Source: DAOMFM01 sp035429825 (GTDB taxonomy: Bacteria; Acidobacteriota; Blastocatellia; UBA7656; JADIYM01). From it: a DNA stretch of 31,507 nucleotides. The notes under the pieces are model-generated. The model was not told the origin of the DNA. It made no database searches and saw nothing but the letters and a program-made list of their open reading frames with translations. Every line of letters starts with the position of its first letter. Positions within the stretch are counted from its first letter, which is position 1. The stretch covers positions 1 to 31,507 of the forward strand of contig JBGAKX010000046.1 of the NCBI GenBank assembly GCA_044224215.1, in the 5' to 3' direction. Position numbers and translations under genes: made by a program. Below are positions 1-8,634 of this stretch, piece after piece.

Positions 1-1478
1 GCGCGGGCGAAGATCGCGACCTGCGACGTGCGCTTGCCGGTGAAGAAGCACACGCCTTCACCCTCCGGTACGTCGGACGGGAAGCACCGAAGCGTGGCCT
101 TTGTCTCTTCCTTGATCAGGTCCTCGTCTTCGTCCGAGCCAGCCCAGTGAGCGCGGATGAACCCGCCGTCGCCGTCGATCACCTGTTTGAACTCGTCGTA
201 GGACGAGACCGATCTCGTGTTCGCGTCGCGATACTCGGTTGCCTGTCTCAGCAGACCGGACTGGATCGATGCGAGCAGGTCGCGCACCGCGGCAGCAACG
301 CCGTCAACCGGGACGCCGAACTGCTTGCCCTCCTTGCCCGGCACGTCGCGGCGCGCGAGCACGACAGCATTCTGCTCGACGTCGCGAGGGCCGATCTCGA
401 TGCGCACAGGCACGCCACGCATCTCCCAGTCGTTGAACTTGTAGCCGGGCGAGACGTCGTCGCGCGTATCGAGCCGAACGCGCACTCCCGCCGCGACAAG
501 CGCGGTGTGCACGTTGTCTGCGTGCTCCATGACCGCGACGCGCTCGGGATCCTTGCGCCAGATCGGAACGATGACGGCCTGCACCGGTGCGATCGCAGGC
601 GGCAGGCGCAAGCCCTGGTCGTCGCCGTGAGCCATGATGATCGCGCCGACCATTCGCGTGCTCACGCCCCAGCTCGTCGTGTGGCAGTACTGCTTTTCGT
701 TGTTCCTGTCGAGATACATGATCTCGAACCCGCGCGCAAAATTCGTTCCGAGGTAGTGACTCGTGCCGGCCTGCAGCGCCCAGCCGTTCCCCATCATCGC
801 CTCGATCGCATAGGTATCGACGGCGCCGGCAAAGCGCTCGCGCGCGCTCTTGCGACCCTTGATCACCGGGATAGCCGCATCGTTCACGGCAAAATCTGCA
901 TACGCATGGAGAATCGTCAGCGTCTCTTCGACGGCCTCGGCTTCCGTGGCGTGCGCGGTATGGCCTTCCTGCCACAGGAACTCGGTCGTCCGCAGGAACG
1001 GGCGCGTTCGCAGCTCCCACCGAACGACGTTTGCCCACTGGTTGATGAGGAGCGGCAGGTCACGGTAGCTCTGGATCCAGTTCGCGAACGAATGGCCGAT
1101 GATCGTCTCGGACGTCGGTCGAACGATGAGGGGCTCCTCGAGCTTTGCTTCGGGATCGGGCACGAGCAGGCCGCCTTCGCCGGTCATCAGCCGATGATGC
1201 GTGACAACGGCGCACTCCTTGGCAAACCCTTCGACGTGCTCCGCCTCCTTCTGGAAGAAGCTGAGCGGAATGAACAGCGGGAAGTAGGCATTGACGTGGC
1301 CGGTGGCCTTGAATCGTCGGTCGAGCCCGTCGCGAACGGCCTCCCACAGCGCGAAACCGTACGGACGGATAACCATGCAACCGCGGACCGGCGAACTCTC
1401 CGCCAGTTCGGCGTCACGAATGACGTCCAGATACCAGCGCGAGTAGTCTTCGTTCCGGGGTGTAATCTTCTCAGCCAT
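1..1478 (-). CDS. proS: Proline--tRNA ligase, archaeal/eukaryotic type (C-terminus cut by window edge)
   Basis: Charges tRNA-Pro with proline in the cytoplasm. The reverse strand reads open from ATG at 1478 to the left edge, about 492 residues. The last residues read VAIFARA, which resembles the usual family end, so probably only the final residue and the stop are missing. Class II synthetase features are visible: the RPTSE loop, motif 2 (WELRTRPFLRTTEF followed by WQEGHTAH), and a motif-3-like stretch with AHGDDQGLRLPP. It lacks the insertion domain of the longer E. coli-type enzyme and matches the short type in length and motifs. The start has a GGAAGG Shine-Dalgarno sequence about 10 nt upstream. 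It is divergent from the M14 peptidase gene across a 149-bp gap in which I could not assign promoters with confidence. Confidence 0.95.
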   Translation of the reverse strand, partial: MAEKITPRNEDYSRWYLDVIRDAELAESSPVRGCMVIRPYGFALWEAVRDGLDRRFKATGHVNAYFPLFIPLSFFQKEAEHVEGFAKECAVVTHHRLMTGEGGLLVPDPEAKLEEPLIVRPTSETIIGHSFANWIQSYRDLPLLINQWANVVRWELRTRPFLRTTEFLWQEGHTAHATEAEAVEETLTILHAYADFAVNDAAIPVIKGRKSARERFAGAVDTYAIEAMMGNGWALQAGTSHYLGTNFARGFEIMYLDRNNEKQYCHTTSWGVSTRMVGAIIMAHGDDQGLRLPPAIAPVQAVIVPIWRKDPERVAVMEHADNVHTALVAAGVRVRLDTRDDVSPGYKFNDWEMRGVPVRIEIGPRDVEQNAVVLARRDVPGKEGKQFGVPVDGVAAAVRDLLASIQSGLLRQATEYRDANTRSVSSYDEFKQVIDGDGGFIRAHWAGSDEDEDLIKEETKATLRCFPSDVPEGEGVCFFTGKRTSQVAIFAR

Positions 1479-1627
1479 CGTAGTGTCGCCTTCCAGCTCG
1501 TCTGAATAAAGACGGGATGCTAACCCCCACAAACTCAATGCGCAAGAGGATCGCTCGTCTTGCAATCGGGCAGTTGCTGAAGCATCATCCGGTGACTTTT
1601 TCTCATCCACCGGAGGTCGTCTCGCCA

Positions 1628-4492
1628 ATGCGCAATCTCGTGTCCGTCGTAGTCGTCTGCATCGTCGCGCTCCTTTCCATCCCAACCGTACACGCCACGG
1701 TGCAGCAGACGCCGGACCGGCGCGCGCCGTTCGACTTCTATTTTCGGGGACCGTATCGCGAGGGCGTGCCGAGACCGGATGCGATTCTGGGCTACGAGCT
1801 CGGGACGCGCGAGACGACCTACTGGCAACAGGACAAGGTCGTCCGCGCGATCGCCGACGCCAGCAAGGACCGGATGCGCGTCATCCAGTACGGAATGTCC
1901 AACGAGGGGCGCCCGCTGCGAATTGTGGTCATCAGCTCTCCCGAGAACATTGCGAGGCTCGACGACATCCGCGCAAAGGTCGCGAAGCTTGCCGATCCAC
2001 GAACGCTCTCAAAGGCGGACGCCGACGAGATCGAGAAGAGCACACCCGTCATCGTCTGGATCAACCAGAACATTCATGGGAACGAGTCGACGTCGTTCGA
2101 ATCCACGATGCCGCTCATCTACAACCTGGCCGCATCCGAAGATCCGGGCATGCTCGAGATGCTGAAGAACTGCGTGGTCGTCGTGAATCCGTCCTTCAAT
2201 CCGGACGGCCACGAACGATGGGCCGTCTACCACAACTCCATGACGATGGGCGACACGCTGTTCGAGTCGATGGAACGCGACGAACCGTGGGCGATCCAGG
2301 GCAGGTACAACCACTACCGGTTCGACATGAACCGCGACAAGCTTGCGGTGTCGCAGATCGAGGTTCGACAGGAGATCGCCGAGTACCTGAAATGGCTGCC
2401 GCAGGTCTACGTGGACCAGCATGGCGAAGTCGACCAGTACTTCTTCCCGCCGGTGGCACTTGCGATCAACATGAACACGGACCCGGCGTTTCAGGAGCGC
2501 TGGCTTCAGATCTACGGCAAGGGAAACGCCGCCGCGTTCGACGCCTACGGTTGGGATTACTTCAACCGAAAGGTGTTCGACTTTTTTGCGGTTGGCTACC
2601 TCGACGTCTGGGCCACGTTCCAGGGCGCGATCGGCATGACGTACGAGACCGACGGCGGCGGGCATACTTACGGAATCAAGGCAATGCGTGACGACGGGAC
2701 GATCGTCACGCTGCGCGACGGGATTGCGCACCACCTTGTGGCGGCGCTCGCGACCATCAAGACGTCGTCCGACAACCGTGAACTGCGGTTGCGAGACTTT
2801 GTCGCGTTTCGGCAGGCGGCAATCGACGAAGGCAAGACCGGAGCGATGAAGCGCGTGGTCTTCACGGCTGGAAAGGATGCGGGACGCGCAGCCCTGCTTG
2901 CGGCCACGCTGAGGCGCTCGGGCGTCGAAGTTGGCGTGGCGACGGCGAGCTTTTCGTCCGCCGCCGCGCACGCATACAGCGAACTTCCGAAGGCGGCCGC
3001 GGCGCAGAAGACGTTCGAACAGGGAACCTACGTCGTGGATCTGTCGCAGCCACTTGGGCGGTGGGCCCGCGCGGTGCTCGAACCGGAGGCAAAGCTCAAT
3101 CCGGAGTTCGTCACGGCCGAGCTCGCACGCCGGGACCGGAACGACAAACGCGGGAAGAACACGCCGCAGGAGTACCCAGGTTTCTACGACGTGACTGCGT
3201 GGTCATTGCCTCTCGCGTTCGGCGTTGACGCATACTGGCTCGGCGACGACGCCGCGGTGGCCGTGCAGCAACTCGGTCCGGTTGTGGATACGGACGGTTC
3301 CCTGAGGGTCCCGTATGCGCCTGAAGGCCGCGTCATCGGTGGCCGGGGCACGTCCGCGTACCTCTTTCCGTACGACTCGAACGCAGCGGCGCGGCTCGCG
3401 CTGCTGCTGCTCGGCGAGGGTTTCCGGCTTGGCGTCACGCCGTACGAAATGAAGGCCGGGGGGAAGGTGTTCCCTCGAGGAACGATTGTCATCCGAACGA
3501 TGCGCAATCCCGAGAATCTGGCCTCGCGCGTCGCCGCGCTCGCGCGCGAGACGGGCGTCGACGTGACGGCGGTCGACAGCGAGTACGCAGACGATGCAAC
3601 GACGGGAGTCGGGTCCGAGGAGATCCGGCCGCTCAAACGTCCGAGCGTGCTTCTCGCGGCCGGTGATCCGGTCGGGCAGACGTCATTTGGCGCGATCTGG
3701 TACATGTTCGAGCGCGAGCTTGGCTATCCGATCACGGCCGTCAACGTCGAGGCGATCCCCGGTGTCGACCTGACGAAGTTCAACGTGATCCTGCTGCCGG
3801 ACGGCTACGCGGGCGCGTACGCCGACCGTCTGGGCAAGGGCGGTCTCGACAAGCTGAAGGCCTGGGTCGACAACGGCGGAACGCTCGTGGCGTTTGGCGG
3901 GGCAGCGCAATTCCTTGCTGGAAAGGACGTGAAGTTCACGACGGCCCGTGTCGTGGGATCGGACGACGATGACGCCGCGGCTGCCGCGAAGACCGACAAG
4001 GCCGAACCGGCAGCGGCCGAACCCACGCCAAAACCGGACGAGAAGGCGCCGGCGAAGAGCACTGCGAAAAAGGATTCGCAGGCAAAGGAAGTCGCGGCCG
4101 CCCCGGAAACACCCGCGCCCAAGGTGCCCGTGCCGGCGACGCCGCTTCCGGTTCCCGGCGCGATCTACCAGGCGAAGGTCGATCAGAACTACTTCATGAG
4201 CTATGGGTACGACCAGCCGACGATTGCCGTACCGATCAACTCGGACTTCTTTCTCAGGCCGAGCAAGGACGGCGCAAACGTCGTGACGTTCGCGTCGGAT
4301 GCGCCGAGACTCTCGGGCTTCATCTGGCCAAAGAACACGGAGCAGCTTCTTCGCGGGACGGCGTATGTCGTCGAGGAACCGACCGGTTCGGGCCACGTCA
4401 TACTCTTCACCGAGGACATCGCGTTCCGGCGTCTGTGGCGCGGTCTCGACCGCCTGCTGCTGAACTCGGTCATCTTCGGCCCAGGCTACTAG
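1628..4492 (+). CDS. Exported M14-family zinc carboxypeptidase-like protein with C-terminal GATase-like domain
   Basis: Predicted secreted metallopeptidase of 954 residues. I chose ATG 1628 over an in-frame ATG at 1517 because it has GGAGG at 1612-1616 and opens directly into a signal peptide (residues 1-23, ending VHA). The M14 zinc site is visible: HGNE at 150-153, a third ligand in VDQHGE at about residue 265, and the catalytic Glu in TYETDGG at about 340. Residues ~660-780 look like the class I glutamine-amidotransferase/ThuA-like fold often attached to these large M14 proteins. An Ala/Pro/Lys/Asp-rich linker at about 775-842 leads to a short C-terminal beta domain. The substrate cannot be told from sequence; peptide scavenging or cell-wall peptide trimming are both possible. 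A 9-bp inverted repeat starts at the stop codon. Confidence 0.88.
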   Translation: MRNLVSVVVVCIVALLSIPTVHATVQQTPDRRAPFDFYFRGPYREGVPRPDAILGYELGTRETTYWQQDKVVRAIADASKDRMRVIQYGMSNEGRPLRIVVISSPENIARLDDIRAKVAKLADPRTLSKADADEIEKSTPVIVWINQNIHGNESTSFESTMPLIYNLAASEDPGMLEMLKNCVVVVNPSFNPDGHERWAVYHNSMTMGDTLFESMERDEPWAIQGRYNHYRFDMNRDKLAVSQIEVRQEIAEYLKWLPQVYVDQHGEVDQYFFPPVALAINMNTDPAFQERWLQIYGKGNAAAFDAYGWDYFNRKVFDFFAVGYLDVWATFQGAIGMTYETDGGGHTYGIKAMRDDGTIVTLRDGIAHHLVAALATIKTSSDNRELRLRDFVAFRQAAIDEGKTGAMKRVVFTAGKDAGRAALLAATLRRSGVEVGVATASFSSAAAHAYSELPKAAAAQKTFEQGTYVVDLSQPLGRWARAVLEPEAKLNPEFVTAELARRDRNDKRGKNTPQEYPGFYDVTAWSLPLAFGVDAYWLGDDAAVAVQQLGPVVDTDGSLRVPYAPEGRVIGGRGTSAYLFPYDSNAAARLALLLLGEGFRLGVTPYEMKAGGKVFPRGTIVIRTMRNPENLASRVAALARETGVDVTAVDSEYADDATTGVGSEEIRPLKRPSVLLAAGDPVGQTSFGAIWYMFERELGYPITAVNVEAIPGVDLTKFNVILLPDGYAGAYADRLGKGGLDKLKAWVDNGGTLVAFGGAAQFLAGKDVKFTTARVVGSDDDDAAAAAKTDKAEPAAAEPTPKPDEKAPAKSTAKKDSQAKEVAAAPETPAPKVPVPATPLPVPGAIYQAKVDQNYFMSYGYDQPTIAVPINSDFFLRPSKDGANVVTFASDAPRLSGFIWPKNTEQLLRGTAYVVEEPTGSGHVILFTEDIAFRRLWRGLDRLLLNSVIFGPGY

Positions 4493-4546
4493 GCGATTGT
4501 GCGAAGGCGCGTCCACTGTGCGGGACCGGTGCGCATAACAATCGCC
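4492..4546. repeat. 9-bp inverted repeat after the M14 stop codon
   Basis: GGCGATTGT at 4492-4500 and ACAATCGCC at 4538-4546 are perfect reverse complements separated by 37 nt. The left arm begins on the last base of the stop codon and the right arm runs into the predicted -35/spacer of the next promoter. There is no U-tract. It could be a weak terminator, an mRNA 3'-end stabiliser or an operator. Confidence 0.5.
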
Positions 4547-4563
4547 GGCCCGCGACGTAGTAT
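4535..4563 (+). promoter_or_regulatory. Predicted promoter for the ABC permease pair
   Basis: ATAACA (4535-4540), 17-nt spacer, TAGTAT (4558-4563), placing the transcript start about 30 nt before the permease ATG at 4603. Called by eye. TAGTAT is also the -10 proposed for the DUF465 gene in this window. Confidence 0.45.
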
Positions 4564-4602
4564 GCTTTGCCTGCGGGCGATTCGAGAGGCAGAGCGTACC
4601 TG

Positions 4603-5832
4603 ATGCAGCAATTCTACGAGGCGGCCCTGATTGCCGCGGCCTCGATCTGGGCACACAAGCTTCGCTCCTTCCTGACGCTGCTTGGCGTGATCATTGGAGT
4701 CTTTGTCGTGATCGTCGTGGCAACGATCATCGAAGGCGCCAATGTATACGTGGACGAAAAGCTCGCGGACCTGGGGTCCGGAGTGTTCGTCGTCACGAAG
4801 GCTTCCGTAACGAACCTCGGGGACTTTGACAAGTTCCTGGAGGCGATGCGGAAGAATCCGGATCTCGACATGGCGGACGTCGAGGCGCTGCAGTCCGAGT
4901 CCACGCTTGCGGAGTTCGTCGGAGCCACCGACGGAAGGTCGGGCGACATTCGCCACGGGAACGAACTGATCGAGCAGATCGGCATTCAGGGTTGCACGCC
5001 GAACATGGTCTACATGTCCCAGTCGGACCCCGAGCTCGGCCGGTACATCGGCTCGTTTGACGAAGAGAATCGCCGAATGTCGGTCTTTCTCGGAAGCGAG
5101 ATCGCAAAGCGTCTGTTTCCCAACACGGACCCGATTGGCCAGGAAGTGCGCGTCGAAGGCCTTCCGTACACCGTCATCGGAGTCTCAAAGACGATCGGAA
5201 CCGTGCTCGGTCAGTCTCAGGACAATTTTGTGATCATGCCGATGTCGACGTACCTGAAGGTGTATGGCGCTCGCAGGTCGATCGCAATCTATGTCAAGGC
5301 GCTGCCCAACGTGCCGATCGGCAAGGCCCAGGACGAGATCCGCACGATTCTCCGCGGCCGGCATCAGCGAAGCTTCAAGGACCCGGACGATTTTTCGATC
5401 GTCACCGACGAGGCGATTGCAAACCTGTTCGGGCAGATCACCGGGATTGTCGCCGCCATCGCCATTCCGATCACGATGATCTCCATGGTGGTCGGCGGTA
5501 TCGTCATCATGAACATCATGCTTGTCGTCGTGACGGAGCGGACTCGCGAGATCGGGATTCGCAAATCGCTCGGCGCCCGTCGGCGTGACATCCTGATGCA
5601 GTTCCTGGTCGAGTCGGTGATCCTGTCCGGATCGGGCGGGATTCTCGGGATCGTGCTTGCGTACATCCTGACAAAGGGCGCGTCGTTCGTGTTTCCGATT
5701 CCCGCCGCATTGCCCGTCATGTGGACGATCCTGTCCGTGGTGATCTCGGCGTCGGTTGGTCTGTTCTTTGGCATCTACCCGGCGATGAAGGCGTCGCGCC
5801 TCGACCCGATCGCGGCGATGCGCACCGATTGA
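4603..5832 (+). CDS. ABC transporter permease, MacB/FtsX-like (first of two)
   Basis: Inner-membrane permease of 409 residues in the MacB/LolCE/FtsX superfamily. Layout: a short N-terminal tail, TM1 in the first ~45 residues (SFLTLLGVIIGVFVVIVV), a large periplasmic MacB_PCD-like domain (~50-280), then a three-helix FtsX domain. The cytoplasmic signature EIGIRKSLGARRRDIL, which contacts the ATPase, lies between the second and third helices. I start it at ATG 4603, 13 nt after GAGAGG, rather than at an upstream TTG (4567). The next permease begins 1 nt after its stop, so the two are surely co-transcribed and probably form a heterodimer. No ATP-binding subunit is encoded nearby. The substrate is unknown. 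Confidence 0.9.
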   Translation: MQQFYEAALIAAASIWAHKLRSFLTLLGVIIGVFVVIVVATIIEGANVYVDEKLADLGSGVFVVTKASVTNLGDFDKFLEAMRKNPDLDMADVEALQSESTLAEFVGATDGRSGDIRHGNELIEQIGIQGCTPNMVYMSQSDPELGRYIGSFDEENRRMSVFLGSEIAKRLFPNTDPIGQEVRVEGLPYTVIGVSKTIGTVLGQSQDNFVIMPMSTYLKVYGARRSIAIYVKALPNVPIGKAQDEIRTILRGRHQRSFKDPDDFSIVTDEAIANLFGQITGIVAAIAIPITMISMVVGGIVIMNIMLVVVTERTREIGIRKSLGARRRDILMQFLVESVILSGSGGILGIVLAYILTKGASFVFPIPAALPVMWTILSVVISASVGLFFGIYPAMKASRLDPIAAMRTD

Positions 5833-5833
5833 C

Positions 5834-7099
5834 ATGCGCGTCACGCACAACTTTCGCGAGAACCTCGCGCTCGCGCTCTCGACCATCTGGGAGCACAAGG
5901 TGCGGTCGTCGTTGACCCTGCTCGGCGTCGTCGTCGGCACGATGACCGTCGTTGCTGTCGGTTCCGTGCTGACCGGAATGAACAAGCGTGTCGGCGAGAT
6001 CACCGAGAAGTTTGGGCCGAACGTCGCATTCGTCTCAAAGTACGACTCGATCGGCATTCGCTTTGGTCGCATGTCGCAGGAAGAACGGCGTCGCAGAGAC
6101 CTCACGGTCGACGATGCGAACGCGGTTGCGCAGCTTTCGTCAGTGAAGGGCGCCACGCCGTCGTTGACGCTTGGCAGCTTCGGGCCGTCGACCAGCACGT
6201 TCTCGGTGAAGTATCGGGACATCGAGTTTGCCCGGCCACTGGTCTTTGGCGTCAACGGGAACTATCCGTCGATCCGTTCGATCGAGGTGACCAGGGGCAG
6301 GTTCTTTACCGACGGCGAAGTGCAGCGGCGCGAGCAGGTTGCCGTGATTGCCGAATCGGTTGCCGACACGTTGTTTGGCGGCTTGAATCCTCTCGAGAAA
6401 GAAGTCGAGCTCGACGGCAAGCCCTTTCGCATCATCGGCGTGACAAAGCGCGGCGTCGGCGGGTTGTTCGGAGGGGACGGCGCCGACGATCGCTTCATCT
6501 ACATTCCGTTCGAAACGCTCGCCAAGATGCACCCCGAGCTCACGAACATCTCAATCACGATGCGCGCCAACGACGGTCAAATGGCAAAGATGTTCGACGA
6601 CGTGACCGAGACGCTCCGCAGGCGGCGCGGCGTTCGCGTGGACAAGCCCAACGACTTCTCGATCTCAACTCCGGACGCGATCTTCGAGACGATCGGCTCT
6701 CTGACGCGAATCCTCGGGATGATCGTGATTCCTCTGTCGTTTGCTGGAGTTCTCGTGGGCGGCGTCGGCGTGATGAACATCATGCTCGTCTCGGTGACCG
6801 AGCGCACAAAGGAGATCGGCGTTCGTCGGGCCGTCGGCGCGCGACGTGCCGACATCATCTGGCAGTTTCTGATCGAGGCGATGTCCCTGACGGGCATCGG
6901 CGGGCTCGGAGGCATCTTCGTGGGCTGGCTGATCTCGACGATCATCAACCTGCTGGTGCCTGCGATCCCGTCTGCCGTGCCGGCGTGGGCGGTTGGGCTC
7001 GGCTTCGGAATCTCGGTTGCGATCGGTCTCGTGTTCGGGCTCTGGCCTGCGTTCAAGGCCGCCCGACTCGATCCGATCGACGCGCTCCGGTACGAGTAG
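5834..7099 (+). CDS. ABC transporter permease, MacB/FtsX-like (second of two)
   Basis: A 421-residue paralogue of the preceding gene with the same architecture: TM1 at about 28-50, an extracytoplasmic MacB_PCD-like domain, and a C-terminal FtsX domain with GVGVMNIMLVSVTERTKEIG followed by RRAVGARRADI. It opens with similar residues to its neighbour (ALSTIWEHKVRSSLTLLGVVVG against AASIWAHKLRSFLTLLGVIIG), so the pair looks like a tandem duplication. It is the last gene of the operon. No U-tract terminator follows directly; the first clear hairpin is at 7289-7320. Confidence 0.9.
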   Translation: MRVTHNFRENLALALSTIWEHKVRSSLTLLGVVVGTMTVVAVGSVLTGMNKRVGEITEKFGPNVAFVSKYDSIGIRFGRMSQEERRRRDLTVDDANAVAQLSSVKGATPSLTLGSFGPSTSTFSVKYRDIEFARPLVFGVNGNYPSIRSIEVTRGRFFTDGEVQRREQVAVIAESVADTLFGGLNPLEKEVELDGKPFRIIGVTKRGVGGLFGGDGADDRFIYIPFETLAKMHPELTNISITMRANDGQMAKMFDDVTETLRRRRGVRVDKPNDFSISTPDAIFETIGSLTRILGMIVIPLSFAGVLVGGVGVMNIMLVSVTERTKEIGVRRAVGARRADIIWQFLIEAMSLTGIGGLGGIFVGWLISTIINLLVPAIPSAVPAWAVGLGFGISVAIGLVFGLWPAFKAARLDPIDALRYE

Positions 7100-7288
7100 C
7101 GCTACGGACGAACCGTGCCTGCGACGGGTCGAACTCTCGTGACGCACGGTCGGTTGGCGTCGCGGCGCGTCGAACTTGCGCAGATCCGGCGGGTGACAAG
7201 CCGGCTCTTGAACGATGTGTGATGTGTCCGTGGAGCTTGCATCGTCGTTCCTCCTTCTCGTCGTGGCAGTTCGCCCATTCTCTCTGCT

Positions 7289-7320
7289 GGATGAATCCCC
7301 GTTCCCGGTTGGATTCATCC
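7289..7320. repeat. Perfect 10-bp inverted repeat, 12-nt loop
   Basis: GGATGAATCC (7289-7298) and GGATTCATCC (7311-7320) pair perfectly across a 12-nt loop. No T-run follows on either strand. It may end or stabilise the permease transcript, or be a protein-binding site. Confidence 0.6.
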
Positions 7321-7403
7321 CGCCGCCTGCTGGTGCAATAGACGTGCCGCACATTGCATTTGTTCCAACGACGTGACGTTTCCTTTGGATTATTTGCTGA
7401 TCG

Positions 7404-7421
7404 CCCGTGCTTGCGCACGGG
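7404..7421. repeat. Short strong hairpin
   Basis: CCCGTGC (7404-7410), loop TTGC, GCACGGG (7415-7421). Seven perfect, mostly GC pairs with a tetraloop. No U-tract follows. Confidence 0.55.
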
Positions 7422-7447
7422 TGCGCACGCGCCCGTTCCGCCTCCAT

Positions 7448-7485
7448 GGCGCATATCGTGCACGCGGCGCCGCGCATGGTGCGCC
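7448..7485. repeat. Imperfect palindromic segment centred on a 12-bp palindrome
   Basis: GGCGCA (7448-7453) mirrors TGCGCC (7480-7485), and CGCGGCGCCGCG (7463-7474) between them is self-complementary. The segments between these arms match only partly. Confidence 0.45.
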
Positions 7486-7510
7486 CGCACGCGGCCGGGT
7501 GTCGCGAGCA

Positions 7511-7541
7511 TTGACACTGCATTGGTCGCGTGGCCTAATAG
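7511..7541 (+). promoter_or_regulatory. Possible promoter for DUF4912-GH57
   Basis: A consensus TTGACA (7511-7516) is followed after 19 nt by TAATAG (7536-7541). The -35 is perfect but the spacer is longer than ideal. A start near 7548 would leave out the left arm of the RBS hairpin at 7543-7570, so promoter and hairpin cannot both work as drawn. Confidence 0.4.
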
Positions 7542-7542
7542 G

Positions 7543-7570
7543 CCTCTTTCGAGCGCGAAGCGCTTAGAGG
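7543..7570 (+). promoter_or_regulatory. Nested hairpin covering the DUF4912 Shine-Dalgarno
   Basis: CCTCT (7543-7547) can pair with AGAGG (7566-7570), which is the Shine-Dalgarno sequence 10 nt before ATG 7581. Inside it AGCGC (7552-7556) pairs with GCGCT (7560-7564) around a GAA triloop. If the RNA starts upstream of 7543, the ribosome site would be masked. The inner 14 bases (7551-7564) recur exactly at 10321-10334, after the GH57 gene. Confidence 0.45.
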
Positions 7571-7580
7571 TGTATTGCAG

Positions 7581-8615
7581 ATGGCGTTCTTCTCGAGTTG
7601 GATCACGTCTCCCGGCTTTCATCGGCCGGTTGAGCTTCAGCTGCCCGCGGAGCCGAGCGCTCCGAGTGCGGAGCCCGAGCTCGAGCCAGCCACCTACGTT
7701 GATCGCGGCATGGAGCTTCCCGAGACGTACGACGTCGACACCGTTCGCGTGCTTGTCCAGGATCCGTTCCACCTGATGGTCTACTGGGAGCTTCGGGCCG
7801 AGAGCTTTCGGTCGCTGAACCTCGTCTTCCCGTATTCGGGTCTCGACAACTTCCGGCCGACGTTGCGTTTGAGCGATCTCGACGAAGGCGGCGAGGCTTA
7901 CGTGTCCGTGCCGTTGGCTGGCAAGTACTGGTTTGCGGTGACGCCGGGCAGGCGCTATCGGGTTGATCTCGGCGCGCTGTCGGGCGACCGTGGCTTTGTT
8001 CCGATCATTCGCAGCAACGTGGCCGAGACCATGCGCGGCACGATTTCGCCGTCGGTCGACGAGGACCCCAAGTACCGGATCGACACGCACCGCTTTGTGA
8101 AGCTGCTCCACGTGACGGGATTCGCAACGGACAAGGTGTTGACCGACGTTGCGATCGCCGACGCTGCTGCGTATGGCGAGGTTCCCCGATTCCTCACGGT
8201 GCAGCCTCCCGCGCATCTCGTGGAAGCCTTCCACCGGTTGCCCGAGACGGTGCGCTCGGCCGCCGTCACGGTTGCTCGCGGCGAGAATCTGACGCGCGAC
8301 ATGATCGCTTCGCTTCCCGAGAACATTCGCGCGATGCTTGCTGAATTCCTTGGCAGTGATGACGAGGAGTTGCTGGCGGCAGTGTTCATGCACCTCCTCC
8401 CGCAGCTATTGCGACGGGTGATCGACGGAAAGCTGATCGACGAGCCCGCGCACCCGGTGCATTTCGCGCCCCGGTATGCCGTCGGCAGCTCCGAGGAGGC
8501 TCAGCGGAAGAAGCTCGACTGGAGTTGGCTACCGAGCATGACGGAGTCGATCAGCAGGCACGCCCCGCTGCTCGAGCCGGACGTGCTCGATACGGTCGTA
8601 ACCACAGACTCCTAG
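7581..8615 (+). CDS. DUF4912 domain-containing protein
   Basis: A 344-residue protein. Residues ~45-150 match the DUF4912 pattern: a DTVRVLVQDPFHLMVYWEL stretch, then a beta-rich domain ending in a GRRYRVDLGAL / GFVPIIRSN segment. In known genomes DUF4912 proteins often sit beside GH57 alpha-glucan enzymes, as here, where a GH57 gene starts 19 nt downstream. A role in glycogen or alpha-glucan metabolism is therefore an inference from context; the domain resembles a carbohydrate-binding beta fold but its function is not established. The C-terminal half (150-344) is mostly helical and I do not recognise it. ATG 7581 has AGAGG 10 nt upstream and is preferred over TTG 7575. Confidence 0.85.
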   Translation: MAFFSSWITSPGFHRPVELQLPAEPSAPSAEPELEPATYVDRGMELPETYDVDTVRVLVQDPFHLMVYWELRAESFRSLNLVFPYSGLDNFRPTLRLSDLDEGGEAYVSVPLAGKYWFAVTPGRRYRVDLGALSGDRGFVPIIRSNVAETMRGTISPSVDEDPKYRIDTHRFVKLLHVTGFATDKVLTDVAIADAAAYGEVPRFLTVQPPAHLVEAFHRLPETVRSAAVTVARGENLTRDMIASLPENIRAMLAEFLGSDDEELLAAVFMHLLPQLLRRVIDGKLIDEPAHPVHFAPRYAVGSSEEAQRKKLDWSWLPSMTESISRHAPLLEPDVLDTVVTTDS

Positions 8616-8634
8616 AAGGAAGGCGAAACGCTTC

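Larger units (their letters stand above)
7100..7580. other. 481-bp gene-free region with several inverted repeats
   Basis: No credible coding frame on either strand: the short frames lack Shine-Dalgarno sequences and family resemblance. It separates the permease operon from DUF4912-GH57 and holds three inverted repeats (7289-7320, 7404-7421, 7448-7485), a possible promoter (7511-7541) and a nested hairpin covering the DUF4912 ribosome binding site (7543-7570). Confidence 0.7.

Noticed and set aside
147..1505. 452-codon plus-strand open frame
   Set aside because: It lies antisense to proS, whose reading has full class II synthetase motifs. The plus frame is Arg/Asp-rich with no family resemblance.
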